A stretch of 64,000 nt of DNA from Cellulomonas fengjieae. Lineage in GTDB: Bacteria; Actinomycetota; Actinomycetes; Actinomycetales; Cellulomonadaceae. A program made the translations under genes and the position numbers. The first letter of the stretch is position 1, and each line of letters begins with the position of its first letter. The stretch covers positions 3,286,001 to 3,350,000 of the forward strand of contig NZ_CP074404.1 of NCBI RefSeq assembly GCF_018388465.1, written 5' to 3'. The notes beneath the pieces were generated by a model that made no database searches, was not told the origin of the DNA, and worked only from the letters and a program-made list of their open reading frames with translations. Positions 17,376-25,779 of the stretch are shown here, one piece after another.

Positions 17376-18823
17376 CGGGCGGGCTCCAGCGAGAGGTCGG
17401 CACCGAGGTCCAGGTCCGCGACCGTGACCGGCAGCCCGGTGACCATCGACTGGTTGCCCGCGATCCCCACGGCCACCGCCCGCAGCCCGTCGAGGTACCC
17501 CGCCGGGCGGCCGAGGGCGTCCTCGCCCAGGCGCAGGTGCCGTCGGAACACGTCCTTGAGCAGGATCGCGTCCCCGCCGCCGTGACCGCCGATGCCGTCG
17601 GGGATCGGGTAGGCGGTGGCCCGCTCCCAGTGCTTCTGCACGAGCAGCCGCTCCCCCTCGGGACGCAGGGCGTCGCCGACGGACGACGGCGTGGCCGACG
17701 GGTCGAGCACGGCGTTCCCGTGCTCGTCGAGCTCGATCGCCCCCCGCTCGACCACTTCGAGCTCCGCGCGTCCGGCGGTCCCGTTGACCGTGGCCCGGTA
17801 CCCCTCCCACGGGCTGTGGGCGTTCAGGGAGTACGTCAGCGTGGCGCCGCGCTGGTAGTCCACGAGCAGCGCCAGGTTGTCCTCGATCGTGATGCCCGGC
17901 CCGAACACGTCCTGGTCGCGCAGGTAGCCGTCGTGCACCTCGGCGTCGAGGTACAGCGACCTCAGGCGCGGGTCGTCGTTGAGGTCGAGCGTGAACGGGT
18001 CGCCGACGACGCCGGTGCCGCGGGCGGGCCGGGGACCGAGCCCTCGGTCGGCCGCGTTGTGGTCGCCGTAGAACCTCAGGCCGCCGCGCGCGTAGACGCG
18101 GGCCGGCACGTCACCGAGCCACCAGTTGACCAGGTCGAAGTGGTGGCTCGACTTGTGCACCAGCAGACCGCCGGAGTTCCTCTTCTCGCGGTGCCAGCGG
18201 CGGAAGTAGTCGGCGCCGTGCACGGTGTCGAGCGCCCACTCGAAGTGCACGGACGTGACCTCGCCGATCTCGCCGGACGCGATGACCTGACGCAGCGAGG
18301 AGTTCCGCGGGGCGTAGCGGTAGTTGAAGGTCATGACGACGTCGCGCCCGGTCTCGGCGACCGCGCCCGTGATCCGCCGGCAGCCGGCGCGGTCGACGGT
18401 CAGCGGCTTCTCCACGACGACGTCGGCTCCCGCCGCGAGCGCCCGCGCCACCAGCTCGGCGTGCGCATGGTCGGGAGCGGTCACGATCACCACGTCCACC
18501 GACTGCTCGGCGATCATCTTCTCGAGCCCGTCCGGCGCGTACTGCGCCAGCCGGGCGGGCCGGCCGAGCGCTTGGGAGACGAGCTGCTCGTAGTGCGCCA
18601 TGCGCCCGGGGTTGGTGTCGAGCAGCGCGACGAGCGTGGCCACGTCGGCGTGCTCCCCCGTGATCGCGTCGATGTACATGCCGGCGCGGTGCCCGGTACC
18701 TGCCACCGCGTACCGGCGGCGGTCGCCGTCGGGTGGCGGGGCGAACTCCGGGACGACGCCGGGGCCGGCGGTCGTGCTGCTGCTGGATGCGGGACGCGGA
18801 GCGGTCGGGTTCTGGTCGGTCAC
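17372..18823 (-). CDS. Gfo/Idh/MocA-family oxidoreductase (long form)
   Basis: 483 residues, longer than the usual 340-390. After a 35-residue low-complexity N-terminus comes a Rossmann domain starting at YAVAGTGHRAGMYI, which is a variant of the normal GxGxxG. EKPLTVDRAGC near 137 is the catalytic lysine motif. The second domain (YRYAPRNSSLRQ, then HKSSHHFDLVNWWLGD near 222) carries the conserved histidines. It is predicted to oxidise or isomerise an imported sugar, possibly with the DUF6807 and cupin proteins encoded downstream in the same operon. Divergent from the GH51 gene. Confidence 0.87.
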   Translation of the reverse strand: MTDQNPTAPRPASSSSTTAGPGVVPEFAPPPDGDRRRYAVAGTGHRAGMYIDAITGEHADVATLVALLDTNPGRMAHYEQLVSQALGRPARLAQYAPDGLEKMIAEQSVDVVIVTAPDHAHAELVARALAAGADVVVEKPLTVDRAGCRRITGAVAETGRDVVMTFNYRYAPRNSSLRQVIASGEIGEVTSVHFEWALDTVHGADYFRRWHREKRNSGGLLVHKSSHHFDLVNWWLGDVPARVYARGGLRFYGDHNAADRGLGPRPARGTGVVGDPFTLDLNDDPRLRSLYLDAEVHDGYLRDQDVFGPGITIEDNLALLVDYQRGATLTYSLNAHSPWEGYRATVNGTAGRAELEVVERGAIELDEHGNAVLDPSATPSSVGDALRPEGERLLVQKHWERATAYPIPDGIGGHGGGDAILLKDVFRRHLRLGEDALGRPAGYLDGLRAVAVGIAGNQSMVTGLPVTVADLDLGADLSLEPAR

Positions 18824-18866
18824 GGGAGTCCTCGGTGGTGTCGTCGCCTCGGTGCGATGGGTGCCG

Positions 18867-18881
18867 TGGAAAGCGTTGTCC
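18867..18881. promoter_or_regulatory. Candidate LacI-type box between oxidoreductase and GH51 genes
   Basis: TGGAAAGCGTTGTCC is an imperfect palindrome centred on GCG, lying in the 199-bp divergent gap. It resembles the AAAGCGC words found near 4922 and 25611, not the rhamnose operator. Weak evidence by itself. Confidence 0.3.
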
Positions 18882-19022
18882 GTCGGTTCTGTAGCCTAGG
18901 CGGAGATCCCGTTCCCGGACAGGCTCTGCGTCCGTTGACCCCGGCGGGTCCTGGGCCCGGGCGGGATCACCGCACCACAGACCGCACCCGGGCGACGTCG
19001 CCCGATCGTCAGGAGAGCATCG

Positions 19023-20540
19023 ATGCCCCAGCGCGCCACCGTCCTGCTGCACCCCGACTTCCGCGTCGGCCAGATCGACCGCCGCCTGTTCGGCTCGTTC
19101 GTCGAGCACCTCGGCCGGGCGGTGTACACCGGCATCTACGAGCCGGGCCACGAGACCGCCGACGAGCACGGCTTCCGTCGCGACGTCGCGGACCTGACCC
19201 GCGAGCTGGGCGCGACCATCGTGCGCTACCCCGGCGGCAACTTCGTCTCGAACTACGTGTGGGAGGACGGCGTCGGGCCTGTCGAGGACCGCAGGCCGTT
19301 CATCGACCTCGCGTGGCGCACCATCGAGCCCAACACGATCGGCACCGACGAGTTCCTCCAGTGGGCGGAGCGCGAGGGCATCGAGCCGATGATGGCCGTC
19401 AACCTGGGCACCCGCGGCGTCGCGGCCGCCGCAGCGCTGGTCGAGTACTGCAACGGCGAGGCGGGGTCGCGCTGGGCGGACCTGCGCATCGCCAACGGTC
19501 GCGAGAAGCCCTACGGCGTGAAGCTGTGGTGCCTGGGCAACGAGATGGACGGCCCGTGGCAGATCGGGCACAAGGACGCCGACGAGTACGGCAAGCTCGC
19601 CGCCGAGGCCGGCAAGGCGATGCGCCTGGTGGACCAGTCGATCGAGCTCGTCGTGTGCGGGTCGTCGTCGATGGCGATGGACACCTTCGGAGCCTGGGAG
19701 CAGACCGTCCTGGAGCACACGTGGGACGTCGTCGACCATGTCTCGATGCACGCCTACTACGAGGAGATGGACGGGGACCGCGCGTCCTTCCTCGGGTCCG
19801 GCACCTCGATGGACCGCTTCATCCGCCGGGTCGTCGCGTCGGCCGACGCCGTCGCCGCACGCCGCCGCTCGGACAAGGTGGTGACCCTCTCCTTCGACGA
19901 GTGGAACGTCTGGTACCTGCAGTCGCGCTTCCCCGGCGAGAAGAACCTCCCCCTGCAGCGCGACGCGCCGCGCATCATCGAGGACGTGTACTCGGCGCTC
20001 GACGCCGTCGTCGTCGGCGACCTGCTCGTGACCCTGCTCAACCACGCCGACCGCATCCCCGTGGCGTGCCTGGCTCAGCTGGTCAACGTCATCGCGCCGA
20101 TCATGACCGAGCCCGGCGGCCCGGCCTGGCGTCAGCCGACGTTCCACCCCTTCGCGACGACCGCCCGGCTCGCGCGGGGGACCGCGCTCGACCTGCGGGT
20201 GTCGGCGCCGACGATGTCCACGACGGCCCACGGCGACGTCCCGCTGGTCACCGCCGCCGCGACGCTCGACGGCGACGACGTCGCGGTGTTCCTGGTCAAC
20301 CGGTCCGCCGAGCCCGCCGAGGTCGAGCTCTCGCACCCCGGTGTCACGCTCACCCTCGGGCGCGGCGTCCAGGTGACCGCCGACCACGAGCCCGCCGTCG
20401 CCGGGCCGGAGCACGCGGCCGCGGTGGCCGACCGGCACGTGTCGGAGGTCGACGGCCCGGCGTCCGCGACCGGCAGCACCGTCCTCACGCTGGCGCCCGA
20501 GTCCTGGACCGCTCTCCCGGGCACCCTGACCCGCGCCTGA
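19023..20540 (+). CDS. GH51 alpha-L-arabinofuranosidase
   Basis: 505 residues, typical for GH51. Acid/base E174 lies in LGNEMDGPWQ and nucleophile E293 in FDEWNVWY. The N-terminus (RRLFGSFVEHLGRAVYTGIYEP) and RYPGGNF near 68 are family signatures; a C-terminal beta sandwich follows at about 400. No signal peptide, so it trims imported arabino-oligosaccharides, consistent with arabinan side chains of rhamnogalacturonan I or with arabinoxylan. AGGAG lies seven bases before the ATG. A strong hairpin follows the stop. Confidence 0.94.
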   Translation: MPQRATVLLHPDFRVGQIDRRLFGSFVEHLGRAVYTGIYEPGHETADEHGFRRDVADLTRELGATIVRYPGGNFVSNYVWEDGVGPVEDRRPFIDLAWRTIEPNTIGTDEFLQWAEREGIEPMMAVNLGTRGVAAAAALVEYCNGEAGSRWADLRIANGREKPYGVKLWCLGNEMDGPWQIGHKDADEYGKLAAEAGKAMRLVDQSIELVVCGSSSMAMDTFGAWEQTVLEHTWDVVDHVSMHAYYEEMDGDRASFLGSGTSMDRFIRRVVASADAVAARRRSDKVVTLSFDEWNVWYLQSRFPGEKNLPLQRDAPRIIEDVYSALDAVVVGDLLVTLLNHADRIPVACLAQLVNVIAPIMTEPGGPAWRQPTFHPFATTARLARGTALDLRVSAPTMSTTAHGDVPLVTAAATLDGDDVAVFLVNRSAEPAEVELSHPGVTLTLGRGVQVTADHEPAVAGPEHAAAVADRHVSEVDGPASATGSTVLTLAPESWTALPGTLTRA

Positions 20541-20549
20541 CCGGACGCT

Positions 20550-20579
20550 CCCGGGGCCGGCGTCGAAGCCGGCCCCGGG
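20550..20579 (+). terminator. Terminator after the GH51 gene
   Basis: Perfect 12-bp GC stem (20550-20561 with 20568-20579) and six-base loop GTCGAA, nine bases after the GH51 stop. There is no T-run, as is common for terminators in very GC-rich actinobacteria. Confidence 0.75.
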
Positions 20580-20629
20580 GGCGCCGTGGCCCCGCTCGCG
20601 CCGATCCGCCACGGTGAGACGATCGAGCG

Positions 20630-21634
20630 ATGAGGCGGCTCGGGCTGACGGTCGGTTGGCTGCTCGGCCTGGTCGCGGTCGGGCTCATGGGAGTCGGGAT
20701 CGCAGCGCGGCTCAGCCCTCGGCCGGCGTCGGTGGTGATCCGTCGGCGGTTCGACCGGAACGGCACCGAGCGGCTCGCGGCGACGGCGCGCTTCGTCCCC
20801 CCGCACGTCGCCTCGGTGCTCGACGTCCCCTACCGGCAGGGCGACCGCGACGCGCGCCTCGACGTGCACCGGTCCACCACCCCGGGGCCGGCCCGACCGA
20901 CGATCGTCTGGGTGCACGGTGGCGCGTGGCTGTCGGGGAGCAAGGACCTCATCGCCAACTACCTGCGGGTGCTCGCCGGCGACGGGAGCGCCGTGGTCGG
21001 CATCGGCTACTCGATCGCCCCGCGCGCCACCTACCCCACCCAGGCCCTGCAGGTGCTCGACGCGCTCGCCTTCCTGACGGAGCACGCCGACGAGCTCGGC
21101 ATCGACGCGCGGCGCCTCGTGCTCGCCGGCGACTCGGCGGGCGCGCAGATCGCCGCCCAGGTGGTCGGGATGGTGACCAACCCGGCCTACGCGGCGATGA
21201 TCGGCGCCCGCCCGCGCATCACCCCGGACCAGATCGTGGGCACGGTGCTGTTCTGCGGCGTCTTCGACATGTCGCTCGCGCGCGGGCTGCGCGGCCGCGA
21301 CCGGTGGTTCGTCGACTCCGTCATGCGCTCGTTCACCGGCACCACGGCCTACCTCGACGACCCGCGCTTCGACGGCATCTCCGTGGTCGGCCACGTCACC
21401 GCCGACTTCCCGCGGACCCTCGTCTCGTGCGGCAGCGCCGACATCGCCCTGGGGCACTCGCTGTCCCTGGTCGCCGAGCTGGAGCGGCTCGGCGTCCCGC
21501 ACGAGACGCTGTTCTTCGCCGACGACCACGAGCCGCCCGTGGGCCACGAGTTCCAGCTGCTGCTGGGCACGGACGCCGGCCAGGAGGCACTGTCGACGAT
21601 CCATCGGTTCGTCGCCGACCTGCCCGGGAGCTAG
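20630..21634 (+). CDS. Membrane-anchored alpha/beta hydrolase (HSL-type esterase)
   Basis: 334 residues. One hydrophobic N-terminal helix (about 6-26) follows an MRR start, so it is probably exported or anchored. HGGAW at 96-100 is the oxyanion-hole motif, the nucleophile is S169 in LAGDSAGAQ, and an Asp near 285 plus the histidine of VGHEF complete the triad. This is the hormone-sensitive-lipase/carboxylesterase group. In this locus it could remove acetyl groups from pectin, but the family is broad. Its stop overlaps the end of the convergent YesL-like gene. Confidence 0.8.
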   Translation: MRRLGLTVGWLLGLVAVGLMGVGIAARLSPRPASVVIRRRFDRNGTERLAATARFVPPHVASVLDVPYRQGDRDARLDVHRSTTPGPARPTIVWVHGGAWLSGSKDLIANYLRVLAGDGSAVVGIGYSIAPRATYPTQALQVLDALAFLTEHADELGIDARRLVLAGDSAGAQIAAQVVGMVTNPAYAAMIGARPRITPDQIVGTVLFCGVFDMSLARGLRGRDRWFVDSVMRSFTGTTAYLDDPRFDGISVVGHVTADFPRTLVSCGSADIALGHSLSLVAELERLGVPHETLFFADDHEPPVGHEFQLLLGTDAGQEALSTIHRFVADLPGS

Positions 21635-22266
21635 CCCCGGCGCACGGCCGCGCGGTGCTCGATCGCCACGACCGCCAGGCACAGCAACCCCGGGACGACG
21701 ACCGCCAGCGGCGCCAGCATCCACACCATGACCGCGCACAGCCCGAGGGCGACCAGCAGCAGGAAGGTGCCGGTCACGTCGTCCCCGGTGCGCCTCGCGG
21801 CGGCCTGCACGACCGTCCACCAGGAGGCCCCCGGCGACCAGCCGGCGGCGGCGCGGAGCACCACCACCAGGACGACGGCGACCAGGAACACGGTCACGAC
21901 GCGGAAGCCGGTCCCGCCCGGCATGCCCTCGACCCCCGTGAGCTGCACGTTGACCAGCAGCAGGAGCAGCAGGAGCGGGGCGCCGACCGCCACCGGCCAG
22001 ACGCCGCGGCAGGCGGCACGGAAGTCGTCCCACAGCGCCGCCAGCGTGTCCGGCCGACCGTCGAGGTGCCGACGGACGTGCGACACCCCGGCGGCGAGCG
22101 CCGGGACCGCGGTGACGACGGGCAGGCTCAGCACGGAGACGCCCAGGCCGACCATCAGCGCCTCGCTGAACAGCCCGAACCGGCCACCCCCGAGCAGGCG
22201 CTTCTCGTCCGGACGGGGGGCGTCGTCGCGTTCGTCGCCACGGTCGTCAGGCAGCGGGGTGCTCAT
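21631..22266 (-). CDS. DUF624 (YesL-like) membrane protein
   Basis: 211 residues. Family pattern: RFGLFSEALMVGLGVSVLSLPVVTAVPA near 29-56, an RRHLDG region, then three or more helices (about 93-112, 123-142, 165-190). YesL-type proteins of unknown role sit in sugar ABC operons, notably the rhamnogalacturonan locus of Bacillus subtilis (yesLMN...). Here it follows the second permease by 22 bp on the same strand, so it is likely the fourth gene of the importer operon. It may help assemble or energise the transporter. Confidence 0.78.
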   Translation of the reverse strand: MSTPLPDDRGDERDDAPRPDEKRLLGGGRFGLFSEALMVGLGVSVLSLPVVTAVPALAAGVSHVRRHLDGRPDTLAALWDDFRAACRGVWPVAVGAPLLLLLLLVNVQLTGVEGMPGGTGFRVVTVFLVAVVLVVVLRAAAGWSPGASWWTVVQAAARRTGDDVTGTFLLLVALGLCAVMVWMLAPLAVVVPGLLCLAVVAIEHRAAVRRG

Positions 22267-22288
22267 GGCCCCCAGCCTCACACGCACG

Positions 22289-23200
22289 TCAGCCCTTGAG
22301 GCCCTGCGTGGCGACGCCCTCGACGAGGTAGCGCTGGAACACGAGGAAGAAGAGCATGACCGGCACGAGCGCCAGCACCGCCATGGCCATCTGCGCCCCG
22401 TAGTCGGACGTCGTGGTCTGGTCGACGAAGAGGCGCAGCGCGATGGGCAGCGAGTACAGGTCGGGCCGCTTGAGGTAGAGCAGCGGCCCGAAGAAGTCGT
22501 TCCAGGACCAGATGAACGCGAAGATCGAGCTGGTCACCAGGGCGGGCTTCATGAGCGGCAGCATGATCGACCGGAAGATCCGCACGTGCCCGGCGCCGTC
22601 GATCCGCGCGGCCTCGTCGAGCTCCCGCGGCAGGTTGCGCATGAACTGGACCATGAGGAACACGAAGAACGCCTCGGCCGCCAGGAACTTGCCGATGAGC
22701 AGCGGGACGAACGTGTCCACCAGCCCCATCCGGTTGAACACGATGTACTGCGGGATGATCACCACGTGGAACGGCAGCAGGAGCGTGCCGATCATGAGCG
22801 CGAAGAAGACGTTCCGTCCGGGGAAGTCGATCCGGGCGAACGCGTAGGCGCTGACCGAGCAGGACAGCGTGATGCCCACGACGGAGCCGACCGCGAGGAT
22901 CAGCGAGTTGGTGAAGAAGGTCCAGAACGAGACGCCGCCGATGCCCTCGATCGCCTTCTGGAAGTTCGCGAGCGTCGCGTCGGTGGGGATGATGCTGACG
23001 TTGCCGACGATCTCGCTGCTCGGCTTGAACGACGACATGAGCATCCACACCGCGGGGTAGAGGACGATCACCACCAGCGCGAGCGAGCAGAGGTGGAACA
23101 CCAGCGAGCGGACGCGCTTGCGGTTCCTGGTCGACCTGCGCAGCTGCGCGCTGTCGTGCGAGCTGACGAGGTTGTCGGCGGTCGCGGAGACGACGCTCAT
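22289..23200 (-). CDS. Sugar ABC importer, permease 2 (MalG type)
   Basis: 303 residues with six predicted membrane helices. The EAA loop is visible as LPRELDEAARIDGAGHVRIF near 195, and the C-terminus VATQGLKG is typical of CUT1 inner-membrane subunits. It partners the permease encoded just upstream (one-base TGATG overlap) and the lipoprotein encoded by 24255-25583. No ATPase is encoded with them, as is normal in actinobacteria, where a shared MsiK-type ATPase serves many CUT1 systems. Likely cargo: rhamnose-containing oligosaccharides. Confidence 0.93.
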   Translation of the reverse strand: MSVVSATADNLVSSHDSAQLRRSTRNRKRVRSLVFHLCSLALVVIVLYPAVWMLMSSFKPSSEIVGNVSIIPTDATLANFQKAIEGIGGVSFWTFFTNSLILAVGSVVGITLSCSVSAYAFARIDFPGRNVFFALMIGTLLLPFHVVIIPQYIVFNRMGLVDTFVPLLIGKFLAAEAFFVFLMVQFMRNLPRELDEAARIDGAGHVRIFRSIMLPLMKPALVTSSIFAFIWSWNDFFGPLLYLKRPDLYSLPIALRLFVDQTTTSDYGAQMAMAVLALVPVMLFFLVFQRYLVEGVATQGLKG

Positions 23201-24153
23201 CACTTCCCCTCCCCGGAGTAGTGGACCCAGAACTTCGAGCTGCGGAAGAAGACGAGCGTGATGGCCCCGACGACGAGCACGAGCACCCACGCCATCGCGG
23301 ACGCGTAACCCATCTGGAAGTCCTGGAACCCGCGGAAGTACAGGTACAGCGTGTAGAAGAGCGTCGACCGCGCGGGCCCGCCGGTGCCGTTCGAGATGAT
23401 GAACGCCGACGCGAAGATCTGGAACGCGTGGATCGTCTCGAGCAGCAGGTTGAAGAAGATCACCGGCGAGAGCATCGGCAGCGTGATCTGCCGGAACTTG
23501 CGCCACGGTCCGGCGCCGTCGACGGCCGCCGCCTCGTACAGCTCGGTCGGGACCTGCTTGAGCCCGGCCAGGAAGATCACCATCGGTGCCCCGAACTGCC
23601 AGACGGTCAGCAGGATGAGCATCGGCATGGTGCGCGACGGGTCACCCACCCAACCGCCGGCCTCGAAGCCGAAGACCTGCTGGAGCCGGTCGACGATGCC
23701 GTTGTCGATGAACATCGCCTTCCACACGATCGCGATCGAGACCGAGGCCCCGATGAGCGAGGGTGCGTAGAACGACGACCGGTAGAACCCCTTGCCGCTG
23801 AACGCGTTGTTGAGCAGCATCGCCACCGCGAGCGCGGAGATCAGCTTGATGGGCGTCCCGAGCAGCACGTAGGTGCCCGTGACCTTCCACGCCTGCAGGT
23901 AGTTCGGGTCGTCGAACAGGCGCTGGAAGTTCTCCAGGCCGACCCACTGGGGCGGGGCGAACAGGTTGTAGTTGGTGAACGCCAGGTACAACGAGGCGAG
24001 CATCGGGCCGGCCGTGAGCAGCACGAACCCGAGGAGCCAGGGACTGAGGAAGGCGAAACCGGCCAGGGCCTCGGCACGCTTCCGGCGCTTGCGGGCGGCG
24101 GAGTGCGGGGCGGTCGAGGAGCCCGTCGTCGGAGCCTCGGCGGTGAGGGTCAC
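23200..24153 (-). CDS. Sugar ABC importer, permease 1 (MalF type)
   Basis: 317 residues, GTG start. A basic N-terminus (ARKRRKRAEA) precedes six membrane helices (first at about 28-50, LSPWLLGFVLLTAGPMLASL). The EAA motif is ELYEAAAVDGAGPWRKFRQ near 208. CUT1 family. It is separated from the binding-protein gene by 101 bp that include a strong stem-loop, which may lower its expression relative to the lipoprotein. Confidence 0.93.
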   Translation of the reverse strand: MTLTAEAPTTGSSTAPHSAARKRRKRAEALAGFAFLSPWLLGFVLLTAGPMLASLYLAFTNYNLFAPPQWVGLENFQRLFDDPNYLQAWKVTGTYVLLGTPIKLISALAVAMLLNNAFSGKGFYRSSFYAPSLIGASVSIAIVWKAMFIDNGIVDRLQQVFGFEAGGWVGDPSRTMPMLILLTVWQFGAPMVIFLAGLKQVPTELYEAAAVDGAGPWRKFRQITLPMLSPVIFFNLLLETIHAFQIFASAFIISNGTGGPARSTLFYTLYLYFRGFQDFQMGYASAMAWVLVLVVGAITLVFFRSSKFWVHYSGEGK

Positions 24154-24214
24154 GAGGGTGATCCGTTCTTCGGTGGCGAGGTGCGTGCGCTCCGCGCTGC
24201 GGACCGCGGTGGGT

Positions 24215-24248
24215 GGTGGGCCGCCCGGGGATCACCGGGCGGCCCACC
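24215..24248 (-). terminator. Stem-loop between binding protein and permease genes
   Basis: Perfect 14-bp stem (24215-24228 with 24235-24248), six-base loop, seven bases beyond the binding-protein stop and 61 bp before the permease start. It can act as a partial terminator or an mRNA-stabilising 3' hairpin, giving more binding protein than permease, as in other CUT1 operons. Confidence 0.72.
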
Positions 24249-24254
24249 GCCGTG

Positions 24255-25583
24255 TCACTGGGTGGAGAGCTCGGCCTCCGCGAACCACTGCTCGGCGAAC
24301 TCGTCGGGCGTGAGCGAACCGTAGGCGAGCTCCTCGGCGAGGGTGCGCCACTTGGCCTCGATCGTGCCGAAGCCCTTGACCGGGATCGGCGTCGACTCGG
24401 TCACCTGCTCGGCGACGGCCTCCTCGTACGCGATCACCTGGGCGTCGACGCTGCCCTCGGTGGTGTCGACGGCGGCGCGCTGGTCGGCGTCCGCCGGGAC
24501 CCCCTTCGACGTGCCGAAGATCGTGCCGACCTCCGGGTCCGTGAGCAGGAAGTTGATCAGCGTCGCCGCCTGCTCCGGGTACTTGGTGTTGGCACCCGCC
24601 GACAGCAGCATCGACGGCTTGAAGAACAGGGCCTTCTCGCCGGCCTCGATCGAGGGGATCTGCGTCATGGCCAGGTTCTGCGTGCCCGAGTCGGCGACGT
24701 AGCCGGCCAGGAAGTTGTCCCAGCTCATCTCGGTCGCGGTCTCGTTGACGGTGAAGCCGCCCTTCGGCGCGAGGGAGACGTTGCGGTCGACCGGGTAGAC
24801 CTGCTTGTCGGTCCGCAGGTCGCCGGTGAGCTCCAGGAACTCGACCACGTCGGCCTCGTCGAACCCGAACGAGCCGTCGTCCTCGAACGGCGTGACGCCC
24901 TTCTGCAGCAGCCACTGGATGAAGAACCAGAAGGTCCCGGTGTAGTCGACCGCGCCGTACAGCGCGTAGCCGTCAGCGGTCTGCTCGCCGGAGGAGGAGA
25001 CCTCGGCGATGAAGTCGTTGTACTCCTCCCACGTGTAGCTGGCCTCGTCGGGGAAGGTGGCGCCGGTCTGCTCGATCACGTTCGGGTTCTGGAACATGGC
25101 GAACGTGTTGGTGGACGTCGGGATGCCGATCATCTTGTCCTCGAGGACGCCGGCCGTGGTCAGCGTCTCGTCGAAGCCCTCGAGGTCGATCGTCCCGTTG
25201 TCCACCCACTCCTGCAGGTCGAGCAGCTGGCCGTTCTGGTTGAACTCGCGCAGGTAGGACAGGTCGAACTGCATCACGTCCGGCAGCGCACGTCCGGCCG
25301 CCTCGGTGGACCGCGCCGTCCAGTAGTCGGGGAACGCCGCGAAGCTGGTCTGGACCGTGATGTGCGGGTACTTCTCCTTGAAGAGCGCCAGCGCCTCGTT
25401 GTAGCGGGCGGCCCGGTCGTCGTTGCCCCACCAGGTGAAGTTGAGCGTGACGGGAGAGGTGTCGGGGCCGGTCGAGCTCGCCGTGGGGTCGGCGGCGTCG
25501 CCGGAGCCGCCCGAGGAGCAGGCGGTCAAGGCGAGGGCGGCGACGGCCGCGACAGCTGCCGTCTTCCAGGGGGTTCGCTTCAT
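24255..25583 (-). CDS. Sugar-binding lipoprotein of the rhamnose-regulon ABC importer
   Basis: 442 residues. Lipoprotein signal with lipobox LTACSS (Cys at about 22), then a Ser/Gly/Thr linker and a CUT1 extracellular binding domain (FTWWGNDDRAARYNEAL near 50, FKEKYPHITV). The strong AAGGAGG site precedes the ATG. It captures oligosaccharides outside the cell for the two permeases that follow. A copy of the rhamnose-regulon operator lies just upstream of its promoter, so the cargo is probably rhamnogalacturonan oligosaccharide; this is inference. Confidence 0.92.
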   Translation of the reverse strand: MKRTPWKTAAVAAVAALALTACSSGGSGDAADPTASSTGPDTSPVTLNFTWWGNDDRAARYNEALALFKEKYPHITVQTSFAAFPDYWTARSTEAAGRALPDVMQFDLSYLREFNQNGQLLDLQEWVDNGTIDLEGFDETLTTAGVLEDKMIGIPTSTNTFAMFQNPNVIEQTGATFPDEASYTWEEYNDFIAEVSSSGEQTADGYALYGAVDYTGTFWFFIQWLLQKGVTPFEDDGSFGFDEADVVEFLELTGDLRTDKQVYPVDRNVSLAPKGGFTVNETATEMSWDNFLAGYVADSGTQNLAMTQIPSIEAGEKALFFKPSMLLSAGANTKYPEQAATLINFLLTDPEVGTIFGTSKGVPADADQRAAVDTTEGSVDAQVIAYEEAVAEQVTESTPIPVKGFGTIEAKWRTLAEELAYGSLTPDEFAEQWFAEAELSTQ

Positions 25584-25626
25584 CGTCGTTGAGCCTCCTT
25601 GCTCGGGGTGTGAAAGCGCATTCCGG

Positions 25627-25678
25627 ACGGTAGGCGAGCGCGCGCGGGCCTGTCAACGAATCCCGATGAATCGTTACA
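25627..25678 (-). promoter_or_regulatory. Importer promoter and rhamnose-regulon operator
   Basis: On the minus strand: -35 TTGACA (25651-25656), 18-bp spacer, -10 TACCGT (25627-25632). The operator TGTAACGATTCA (minus strand; 25667-25678) is 10 bp upstream of the -35. A second, different palindromic word, TGAAAGCGCATTCC (25611-25624), lies just downstream of the -10. Confidence 0.62.
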
Positions 25679-25722
25679 AAGGCGTTGTGACCCGCATCCC
25701 GGACCCGCGCGAACATCGGTCC

Positions 25723-25734
25723 TGTATCGTTTCA
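25723..25734 (+). promoter_or_regulatory. Rhamnose-regulon operator upstream of lldD
   Basis: TGTATCGTTTCA matches the regulon word on the plus strand, 45 bp before the lldD GTG. It overlaps a possible -10 (TATCGT, 25725-25730). The two operators of this divergent region are 56 bp apart centre to centre, so a looped or paired repressor is possible. Confidence 0.6.
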
Positions 25735-25779
25735 AGAGCTGTGCTGCCCGACGATGCGCCACACACCCAGGAGTACGCG

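Noticed and set aside
17537..20617. A 1026-codon open frame covering the oxidoreductase and GH51 genes
   Set aside because: Crosses two clear genes on both strands in a non-coding frame; no ribosome binding site or domain.
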